Positions 1-5,913 of a stretch of DNA of 23,230 nt are shown piece by piece. Both the position numbers and the translations under genes were made by a program. The number at the start of each line of letters is the position of its first letter. Within the stretch, counting starts at the first letter, position 1. The DNA lies in the NCBI GenBank assembly GCA_945872245.1, contig CAMBZB010000035.1, forward strand, positions 1 to 23,230, read 5' to 3'. A model generated the notes under the pieces. That model was not told the DNA's origin. It did no database searches and was given only the letters and a program-made list of their open reading frames with translations. The DNA comes from Flavobacterium psychrophilum (GTDB lineage Bacteria > Bacteroidota > Bacteroidia > Flavobacteriales > Flavobacteriaceae).

Positions 1-1
1 G

Positions 2-229
2 GTTGTAACTATCATCACAGAACAGGAGAATTTTTACGACTATTGGAACAGACAATTAGGGTATGTAATTTTGCCTAGTGGATTATGTTTAAATGAATTA
101 CTTTTACAAAATGGGTATGCTAAAGCAACCCAACACTATTATTGTGGCATGCTAGCAGAGTATCAAGCGATGAACCGCCAAGCACAGCTTAATAATATAG
201 GGATCTATAGTCAAGTAAAAGTATTCTGA
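2..229 (+). CDS. Thermonuclease (SNase-like) family protein, C-terminal fragment
   Basis: This open frame enters from the left edge and ends at a TGA at 227-229, so only about 75 C-terminal residues are visible. They match the C-terminal half of staphylococcal-nuclease-like (TNase) domains: a GYVILPSG strand, then LNELLLQNGYAKA, then a helix ending in a GIYSQ segment where the family usually has G-(I/L)-W. TNase proteins are metal-dependent sugar-nonspecific nucleases, usually exported or membrane-anchored. The catalytic Arg/Glu and the N-terminus lie outside the window, so activity and location cannot be judged. Family assignment is from motif memory and fairly secure; the full length is unknown. 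Confidence 0.7.
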   Translation, partial: VVTIITEQENFYDYWNRQLGYVILPSGLCLNELLLQNGYAKATQHYYCGMLAEYQAMNRQAQLNNIGIYSQVKVF

Positions 230-372
230 TTTGTTGTACTTATGTTGTACTAAGAGAATTTAAAAAGTAAAGAACGTCAATAAATACTAATCCTTACAGG
301 CGTAAAGAGTATATATACAAGTTAGCACCAATTTAGGTAAACCGAAAACAAACAGACAAATACAAAATAAAA

Positions 373-1290
373 ATGGCATTATACAGCATTGACAATAAAG
401 GACACCTCGACCAAGTAAGAGAGTTTGATTTTAAACTTGAAAAAGAAATTCAAAAATTGACCGAAGAAAATTTACAGACAATTTTTGGACTTGAATTTAT
501 TAAAAGCGAGTTTGCTTTAAACAAATTCCGTATTGACACTTTAGCATTTGACAAAGACGCAAATTCGTTTGTAATCATAGAGTACAAAAGAGATAAAAAT
601 TTTAGCGTTATAGACCAAGGATATGCTTATTTATCACTAATGCTTAACAATAAAGCTGACTTCATATTAGAGTTTAATGAAACTCAAAAAAACACTCTCA
701 GACGTGACGATGTAGATTGGTCACAATCGAAAGTTATGTTTGTTTCGCCATCCTTTACTTCTTATCAACGCGAAGCAATAAATTTTAAAGACTTACCAAT
801 TGAACTTTGGGAGATAAAACGCTACAACAATAAGACAGTTAATTACTCTAAAATTCAAACTGCTGGCGCACAAGAAAGTGTCAAAACAATTTCACGACAA
901 GACGAAATAATTCAAAAAGTAAGTAAAGAAATTAAAGTTTATACAGAAGAAGAACACCTTTCATCTGGAACAGATGCAACAAAAGAACTTTATGACAAAT
1001 TTAAAAAGGCAATACTGAACCTTGATGAATTAGAAGTTCAACCTAAAAAGAAATATATTGCATTTGTTGGCGATACAAACGTTGTTGACATTGAAATTCA
1101 GAAAATCACTTTGAAAATTCATATCAATCTTAAAAAAGGTGAGCTTGACGACAGCAAAAATTTAACTCGTGACGTTTCAAAAATCGGACATTACGGAAAC
1201 GGTGACTTTGAATTACAAATTAGTAATGACGAAAATCTTGAATATATAATGAGTTTAATTAAACAATCAATAAACAAAAACAAATCATAA
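373..1290 (+). CDS. DUF5655 domain protein with PD-(D/E)XK nuclease-like N-terminal domain
   Basis: A 305-residue soluble protein with no signal peptide or membrane segment. The N-terminal half (about 25-160) has the layout of a PD-(D/E)XK nuclease core: Asp55 in the FRIDTLAF strand, Glu70-Tyr-Lys72 in the VIIEYK strand, then a Q82-G-Y84 helix. The C-terminal part (about 205-300) matches DUF5655: LYDKFKKAILNLDE, then KKYIAF, then a short KIHINLKKGELDD strand and a GHYGNGDFEL segment. Such proteins are often labelled 'predicted transport protein', which nothing here supports; a nucleic-acid role is inferred from the residues only. The ATG follows an A-rich leader. Aspartate codons are mostly GAC in the first 100 codons. 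A long imperfect palindrome follows the stop, which suggests a mobile, cassette-like unit. Confidence 0.75.
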   Translation: MALYSIDNKGHLDQVREFDFKLEKEIQKLTEENLQTIFGLEFIKSEFALNKFRIDTLAFDKDANSFVIIEYKRDKNFSVIDQGYAYLSLMLNNKADFILEFNETQKNTLRRDDVDWSQSKVMFVSPSFTSYQREAINFKDLPIELWEIKRYNNKTVNYSKIQTAGAQESVKTISRQDEIIQKVSKEIKVYTEEEHLSSGTDATKELYDKFKKAILNLDELEVQPKKKYIAFVGDTNVVDIEIQKITLKIHINLKKGELDDSKNLTRDVSKIGHYGNGDFELQISNDENLEYIMSLIKQSINKNKS

Positions 1291-1317
1291 CTTAACACTA
1301 ACAACATAAGTAAAAAA

Positions 1318-1443
1318 TGGCGCTTACAGCCGTTTGGCAAGATTGCGTTTTTTGTGCTTATTTAAAGTTGGTTTCATACATACAAAATTAGAGTTTAACC
1401 GAAAGTTTAGGCAACCCTAATCCGCCACCTTCGCCAAGCGCCA
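1318..1443. repeat. Long imperfect palindrome downstream of the DUF5655 gene, possible cassette recombination site
   Basis: TGGCGCTT at 1318-1325 is an exact inverted repeat of AAGCGCCA at 1436-1443, with about 110 bases between the arms. Inside the left arm a second TTGGCAA (1334-1340) can pair with the TTCGCCAA segment (1430-1437) in an offset register. CTAAC lies just outside on the left (1298-1302) and GTTA just outside on the right (1448-1451). A similar GTTAGC lies at 321-326, upstream of the gene. This layout (short conserved ends, long bulged palindrome, one gene between two GTTA sites) resembles an integron attC site with its cassette, but the ends do not match the canonical RYYYAAC/GTTRRRY boxes. 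Treat as a palindrome that is certain and an attC identity that is a guess. Confidence 0.4.
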
Positions 1444-1540
1444 AGACGTTAATCAAAATCATCATTTTTAAAAATCCTTTATACCTTGAAATAAAGATAT
1501 CGTGCTATTTCTTTAGGTTTTCTTAAATATTATTCAAGAT

Positions 1541-1591
1541 AGCCTAAGCATTCCCCGGATGAGAATTTAGCATAGACTTCGGAGGCTTTTT
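1541..1591 (+). terminator. Hairpin with T-run in the 491-bp gene-free stretch; terminator or structured RNA
   Basis: AGCCT (1541-1545) pairs with AGGCT (1583-1587), and AAG (1546-1548) can pair with CTT (1577-1579) across a 3-base bulge. The downstream arm runs into TTTTTATTT. A second, partly competing hairpin is visible: CTAA/TTAG (1544-1547 with 1567-1570) plus ATTC/GAAT (1550-1553 with 1563-1566) around a 9-base loop CCCGGATGA. The two share two bases. This could be a plain terminator for the upstream DUF5655 unit or a structured RNA element. No known riboswitch class was recognised. Apart from this, the palindrome upstream and the promoter element near 1722, the stretch 1291-1781 shows nothing coding. 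Confidence 0.3.
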
Positions 1592-1721
1592 ATTTGCATT
1601 ACTACCCAAACGTTTAAACAATTATTACTTTTTTTTTACCGCAACATTTCCTTAACCTGTGAACAATCTAAAAATTATCATAAAAAATAATTAGACTCAA
1701 AAGGTTTGTTGTTAATTATTA

Positions 1722-1729
1722 TATATTTG
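1722..1729 (+). promoter_or_regulatory. Bacteroidota -7 promoter element (TATATTTG) for the WG-repeat gene
   Basis: TATATTTG fits the TAnnTTTG consensus exactly and lies 52 bases before the ATG at 1782. A TTTG at 1705-1708 is the nearest -33 candidate, but the 13-base spacer is short for this promoter class, so only the -7 half is well supported. Confidence 0.45.
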
Positions 1730-1781
1730 AAATCAAATTTAGAGGAAGACCAATTACTACAATGTTTAATGTATAAGTATC

Positions 1782-3032
1782 ATGAAAAAAATAAGTTTTA
1801 TTATTGTTTTGTTAACGGTTTCGTTAGTATCCTTCGGGCAAAGTAATTACGAAAAGATTTCTTCCTACGGAGAATATCAGGAAAACTGGGCCTTAGTTGA
1901 AAAAGGAGGGCTTTTAGGATTTATCGATCTTGAAGAAAAAGAAATTGTAAAGCCTCAGTATACTAAAATAGCACAGTTCGGAGACAATCAGGAAAAATGG
2001 GCCCTGGTTGAAAAAGGGGGACTTTTAGGATTTATAACTATTGAAGGGAAAGAAATTGTAAAACCACAATATAATAAAATAGAACTATTCGGAGACTTTC
2101 AGGAAAAATGGGCCTTGGTTGAAAAAGGAGGACTTTTGGGATTTATTGACCTTGACGGAAATGAAATTGTACCTCCGCAATATGAAAAAATAGCGCCATT
2201 TGGGGAATACCAAGAAAATTGGGCTTTGGTCGAAAAAGGAGGCTGTTTAGGATTTATGACCAACGAAGGGAAAGAGATCGTAAAACCTATTTATGACCAG
2301 ATACAACCATTTGGAGACTTTCAGGAAAAATGGGCATTAGTGGAAATAGGAAAACTTTCAGGATTTATAAACCATGAAGGAAAGGAGACTGTAAGACCTA
2401 TCTATGATAAAATAGCATCATGGGGAGACTACCAAGAAAAATGGGCCTTAGTTGAAACAGGCGGGCTTTTAGGATTTATTGACATAGACGGAAAAGAGAT
2501 TGTAAAACCTAAATATACAAAGATAGCGCCATTTGGAGAAAACAAAGAAAACTTGGCAGTAGTTGAAACAGCTGGATTTTTAGGATTTATAGACCAAGCA
2601 GGTAATGAAATCGTAAAACCTCAGTATAAAAAGATAGCACAATTTGGAGACTATCAAGAAAATTGGGCTCTAGTTGAAATTGGTGGCCTTTTAGGTTTTA
2701 TTGACTTTGTAGGTAAAGAAATCGTAAAACCCCAGTATAATAAAATAGCACTGTTCGGAGATTATAAAGAAAATTGGGCTTTAGTTGAAATAAATGGACT
2801 TATAGGTTTTATTGACCTGAGTGGAAAAGAGATTGTAAAACCTAAATATGAAACAATACAACCATTTGGAGCTTATAAAGAAGATTGGGCTTTAGTAAAA
2901 AGCAACGGCCTTTTAGGATTTATAGACCTCGAAGGAAAAGAGATTGTAAAACCTAAATACGAAAATATCGAAAACGAAGAAAATCTTGAAGGCATAATAA
3001 AAGGAAAACGAGAAAATCTAATCCCAAACTAA
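1782..3032 (+). CDS. Exported WG-repeat protein, ten 37-residue repeats
   Basis: A 416-residue protein: residues 1-20 form a Sec signal peptide (MKKISFIIVLLTVSLVSFGQ, cleavage probably near Gly19/Gln20; no lipobox cysteine), and the rest is almost wholly tandem repeats. Each unit has the form x-WALVE-x-GGLLGFID-x-x-GKEIVKP-x-Y-x-KI-x-x-FG-x-x-x-E, a WG beta-repeat type (PF14903-like). The first tryptophan is Trp36 and the units recur every 37 residues without insertion or deletion. Such repeats form beta-hairpin solenoid or propeller-like surfaces thought to bind other molecules; no enzyme motif is present. Repeat 7 has NLAVVE in place of the usual WALVE. The gene stands alone between a non-coding stretch and the helicase. 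Role unknown; periplasmic or surface location is inferred from the signal peptide. Confidence 0.85.
   Translation: MKKISFIIVLLTVSLVSFGQSNYEKISSYGEYQENWALVEKGGLLGFIDLEEKEIVKPQYTKIAQFGDNQEKWALVEKGGLLGFITIEGKEIVKPQYNKIELFGDFQEKWALVEKGGLLGFIDLDGNEIVPPQYEKIAPFGEYQENWALVEKGGCLGFMTNEGKEIVKPIYDQIQPFGDFQEKWALVEIGKLSGFINHEGKETVRPIYDKIASWGDYQEKWALVETGGLLGFIDIDGKEIVKPKYTKIAPFGENKENLAVVETAGFLGFIDQAGNEIVKPQYKKIAQFGDYQENWALVEIGGLLGFIDFVGKEIVKPQYNKIALFGDYKENWALVEINGLIGFIDLSGKEIVKPKYETIQPFGAYKEDWALVKSNGLLGFIDLEGKEIVKPKYENIENEENLEGIIKGKRENLIPN
1884..2993 (+). repeat. Ten in-frame 111-bp tandem repeats encoding WG-type units
   Basis: Ten consecutive units of exactly 111 bases encode the 37-residue repeats. The tenth drifts at its C-terminal end (NIENEENLEG). 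Units differ at many synonymous sites, so the array is old or under protein-level selection rather than a fresh expansion. Confidence 0.85.
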
Positions 3033-3102
3033 GTCAAGTATTTAGTTTAAATAGCCCTTAGGGTGTACTTATTTATTAAAGTCAATTTTTTACAAATTGT
3101 AA

Positions 3103-3121
3103 CACTGAGCTTGTCGAAGTG
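3103..3121. repeat. Interspersed intergenic motif CACTGAGCTTGTCGAAGTG
   Basis: The 19-base sequence begins and ends with CACT/AGTG and is, from memory, a short motif scattered between genes in many Bacteroidota and other genomes. It is followed by further repeat-like sequence (ATGTCTTCGATTCACGAGG) up to the helicase promoter. Only one copy is present here, so repeat status rests on recall, not on this window. Confidence 0.4.
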
Positions 3122-3196
3122 CTTTTTAAAATGTCTTCGATTCACGAGGTTTCAAGACTGACTGACAAAAAACGAAGGAATTTTATTTGAATAACC

Positions 3197-3204
3197 TACC
3201 TTTG
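3197..3204 (+). promoter_or_regulatory. Bacteroidota -7 promoter element (TACCTTTG) for the DEAD-box helicase
   Basis: TACCTTTG fits TAnnTTTG exactly and ends 17 bases before the ATG at 3222, giving a short 5' leader. No convincing -33 TTTG sits at the usual distance. Confidence 0.55.
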
Positions 3205-3221
3205 CGCAAAATAAGCGTTTC

Positions 3222-4571
3222 ATGACCAGCTTCGAAAAATTCAATCTCCCAAAATCAGTTCAAAAAGCAATAGACGAATTGGGCTTTGTTACTCCAACAC
3301 CTATTCAAGAAAAATCATTTTCGGTGATTATGTCAGGGCGAGATATGATGGGAATTGCACAAACAGGAACGGGTAAAACATTTGCTTACCTTCTGCCCTT
3401 ATTGAAACTCTATAAATTTACGCCTGGCCATACACCTAAAATAGTAATTCTAGTTCCAACCCGTGAATTAGTGGTGCAGGTGGTTGAAGAAGTCGAAAAA
3501 CTGACCAAATACATGTCCGTTCGTACCATTGGTATTTTTGGTGGTGTGAACATCAACACCCAAAAAACAACTGTTTATCAAGGTTGCGACATCCTAGTGG
3601 GGACTCCAGGACGTATCATGGACTTAACATTGGACAATGTGATTCGTTTTGAAGAAATGCAAAAATTGGTCATCGATGAATTTGACGAAATGCTGAATTT
3701 AGGTTTCCGCACCCAATTGACCGCTATTTTGGCCATGATGCCAAAAAAACGTCAAAACATCTTATTTTCCGCGACTATGACGGATGAAGTGGATGCTATT
3801 TTGAACGATTATTTCGACTATCCGGAAGAAGTTACGCTTTCAGCATCAGGAACTCCTTTAGAAAACATAACCCAAATTGCGTATAACGCACCCAATTTCA
3901 ATACCAAAATCAATTTACTAAAACACTTGTTACAGACTAATGAAGCCATGAGTCGTGTTTTGGTTTTTGTAAATAACAAGAAAATTTCAGATATGGTTCA
4001 CGAACGTATCGAGGAAGATTTCGAGGGACAATTTGGTGTAATCCATTCCAATAAATCCCAAAATTATCGTTTGAGCACCATGGCTTCGTTCCAAGAAGGA
4101 AATCTTCGAGGTTTGATTACCACCGATATTATGGCGAGAGGTTTGGATATTTCCAATATCACGCACGTCATTAATTTCGAAATGCCCGAACTTCCTGAGT
4201 TATACATGCACCGTATTGGAAGAACGGGTCGTGCAGATGCTACAGGAACAGCCATCAGTATGATTGCGCCTCGTGAAGAAGAATCAAAAGTGGCGATTGA
4301 AATATTAATGGATATGGAATTGCCTGTCGAAACGTTTCCAGAAGGGGTTGAAATATCCTTGAAACTAATCGAACCTGAAAAGGACAGACAGCCAGTTAAA
4401 TTCCTAATGAAAAAAGTAAAGTTAGAGGGTGATGGCGCTTTTCACGAAAAAACTAAAAAGAATAAAAAAGTAAATCTCGGCGGACCTGGTGTAACCAAGA
4501 AAAAAACGCACGGTTCAGTGAACAGAAACATGCTTAAAAATCAAGCCAAGAAACGCAAGGATAAGAAATAG
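3222..4571 (+). CDS. DEAD-box family ATP-dependent RNA helicase with DEFD motif II
   Basis: A 449-residue cytoplasmic RNA helicase with two RecA-like domains that unwinds or remodels RNA duplexes using ATP. Visible motifs: Q-motif TPTPIQ (24-29), Walker A AQTGTGKT (46-53), PTRELV (79-84), TPGR (128-131), SAT (183-185), ARGLDI (305-310) and HRIGRTGR (330-337). Motif II is DEFD (152-155), not DEAD: the Walker B Asp-Glu pair and final Asp are kept but Ala is Phe. The C-terminal tail (about 390-449) is very lysine-rich, which is typical of RNA-binding extensions in the RhlE/DbpA-like group. The gene is monocistronic with its own -7 element and converges on the lactonase-like gene. Helicase identity is secure; the specific substrate (ribosome assembly or mRNA decay) is not evident. 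Confidence 0.93.
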   Translation: MTSFEKFNLPKSVQKAIDELGFVTPTPIQEKSFSVIMSGRDMMGIAQTGTGKTFAYLLPLLKLYKFTPGHTPKIVILVPTRELVVQVVEEVEKLTKYMSVRTIGIFGGVNINTQKTTVYQGCDILVGTPGRIMDLTLDNVIRFEEMQKLVIDEFDEMLNLGFRTQLTAILAMMPKKRQNILFSATMTDEVDAILNDYFDYPEEVTLSASGTPLENITQIAYNAPNFNTKINLLKHLLQTNEAMSRVLVFVNNKKISDMVHERIEEDFEGQFGVIHSNKSQNYRLSTMASFQEGNLRGLITTDIMARGLDISNITHVINFEMPELPELYMHRIGRTGRADATGTAISMIAPREEESKVAIEILMDMELPVETFPEGVEISLKLIEPEKDRQPVKFLMKKVKLEGDGAFHEKTKKNKKVNLGGPGVTKKKTHGSVNRNMLKNQAKKRKDKK

Positions 4572-4581
4572 TGTTCAGTAT

Positions 4582-4646
4582 TCAGTTTTTAGTATTCAGT
4601 TGAGTACTGACCACTAAAAACTGACCACCTTTCTGCCAAAAGGCAG
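4582..4646. repeat. Compound hairpin repeat, copy A, between convergent genes
   Basis: TCAGTTTTTAGT (4582-4593) is an exact inverted repeat of ACTAAAAACTGA (4613-4624). Inside it TCAGT/ACTGA (4596-4600 with 4606-4610) continues the stem after two mismatches around loop TGAGT. A second small hairpin follows, CTGCC-AAAA-GGCAG (4633-4646). The same two-part structure recurs at 10207-10268. It lies between two stop codons of convergent genes and may serve as a bidirectional terminator. Confidence 0.75.
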
Positions 4647-4661
4647 GCTGATTACTTAAAA

Positions 4662-5774
4662 TTAAATCTTCGTAAAAACCAAACAAACCGGAGAACACAA
4701 TTCTATTTTTTTACCAGTATCGGTAAGCATTCCCGTTTTTTGATCTCTTTTGAAAATCACGATGGTATTAGTATATTGATGCCCCACCAAAAGGAAATTT
4801 CCTGTTGGGTCTATATTAAAATTTCGAGGCCCTTTCCCTAAAGTACTTGTTCTTTGAACGAATTCTAATTTTCCATTTTTCAAGATTTTGAAAACAGAAA
4901 TGTCATTGGCAGTTCCTCGATTGGTGGCATACAGAAATTTACCGTCTGGTGAAATATGTATATCAGCAGCTCCAATATCTCCTTTGAAATCTGAGGCAAC
5001 AACAGTAGTTTCGCTTACCCTTTTCAATAATCCTTTAGCATAACTAAATGAAGTTATAGTGCCGTCCAATTCTTGTAAAACGTAAACATACTTTCCGTCT
5101 TTACTGAATATTAAATGTCTTGGTCCACTTCCTGGTTTAACATCAAAACTGCTTTTGAGTTTTAAAACTTCTGTTGTTGAATTTGGATTGTATTGATAGA
5201 TGTATACTTTGTCTGTTCCTAAATCATTAGCCAAAACATATTTCTTGTCTGGCGAAAAATAAACCATATGAGCATGAGGTGCATCTTGTCTTTTTTCATT
5301 AATACTCTTGCCTATATGCTGCACTACTTGTTTCACTCCAGCAATGCTACCATCACTTTTTTTACCAAAAACTGAAATACTGCCACTAGAATAATTAGCC
5401 GTAATTATGTTTTTTTCATCATTAATAATATAACATCCATTTTGTCCTTTTGAGAATTCTGAATTGATGAAATCAATTTTCCCGCTTTTAGAATCAAATT
5501 TAAATGCGCTAGCCGTACTTTTTTTATCGTTTTCGCTAACCGAATAAACAAATTTGTTATCACTTGAAACTGTCAAATAACTCGGATTTAGTATGTTTTC
5601 GGTATTGTTTTTAAAACTAAAATCCCCTGCATTAGCATCAAATTCATAAACATAAATCCCTTTGCTTTCACAGTTTTTAGTAAAGGTTCCCACAATTAAA
5701 TTGAACTTGTTTTCTTGAGCGTGAATTGTTGCTAAAGTAAAAATTGAAAGGAGAATGGCGTATGTTTTTTTCAT
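4662..5774 (-). CDS. Exported lactonase-family beta-propeller (6-phosphogluconolactonase-like)
   Basis: A 370-residue protein of the lactonase family (PF10282, YbhE/Pgl-type seven-bladed propeller). Residues 1-19 are a Sec signal peptide (MKKTYAILLSIFTLATIHA, then Q). Characteristic segments follow: LIVGTFTKNCESKGIYVY, LNPSYLTVSSDNKFVYSVSE, QDAPHAHMVYFSPDKKYVL, GSGPRHLIFSKDGKYVYVL, ADIHISPDGKFLYATNRG and GKGPRNFNIDPTGNFLLVGHQ. Cytoplasmic members hydrolyse 6-phosphogluconolactone in the pentose phosphate route; an exported version cannot share that pool, so the substrate is probably another sugar lactone or is unknown. Length fits the family. It is read alone on the minus strand, divergent from the BatA-like gene. 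Confidence 0.85.
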   Translation of the reverse strand: MKKTYAILLSIFTLATIHAQENKFNLIVGTFTKNCESKGIYVYEFDANAGDFSFKNNTENILNPSYLTVSSDNKFVYSVSENDKKSTASAFKFDSKSGKIDFINSEFSKGQNGCYIINDEKNIITANYSSGSISVFGKKSDGSIAGVKQVVQHIGKSINEKRQDAPHAHMVYFSPDKKYVLANDLGTDKVYIYQYNPNSTTEVLKLKSSFDVKPGSGPRHLIFSKDGKYVYVLQELDGTITSFSYAKGLLKRVSETTVVASDFKGDIGAADIHISPDGKFLYATNRGTANDISVFKILKNGKLEFVQRTSTLGKGPRNFNIDPTGNFLLVGHQYTNTIVIFKRDQKTGMLTDTGKKIELCSPVCLVFTKI

Positions 5775-5845
5775 GATTTAATAGTATCGAAGATTTTAAA
5801 TAAGTGATTAGTTTGGTTTTGTTACCCAATTCAATTGTCAGCAAA

Positions 5846-5853
5846 CAAAAATA
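5846..5853 (-). promoter_or_regulatory. Minus-strand -7 element (TATTTTTG) for the lactonase-family gene
   Basis: CAAAAATA on the plus strand reads TATTTTTG on the minus strand, an exact TAnnTTTG match about 72 bases upstream of the lactonase ATG. The matching -33 is unclear. Confidence 0.4.
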
Positions 5854-5887
5854 CAGCAATATCAACTTACAATTATCCACAAATTTG

Positions 5888-5895
5888 TATTTTTG
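5888..5895 (+). promoter_or_regulatory. Bacteroidota -7 element (TATTTTTG) that decides the BatA-protein start
   Basis: TATTTTTG matches TAnnTTTG and ends 18 bases before the ATG at 5914. It overlaps the in-frame TTG at 5893, so that TTG would lie upstream of the transcript start and cannot be the start codon if the promoter is real. Confidence 0.5.
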
Positions 5896-5913
5896 ACGAA
5901 ATCAATACCAATA

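Noticed and set aside
1884..2993. CRISPR-like or satellite array
   Set aside because: The periodic units are in frame, encode WG-type repeats and have no repeat-spacer structure.
5893..5913. TTG start adding seven residues to the BatA-domain protein
   Set aside because: The TTG lies within a TAnnTTTG promoter element, and the protein family begins at the MQFKHPD methionine.
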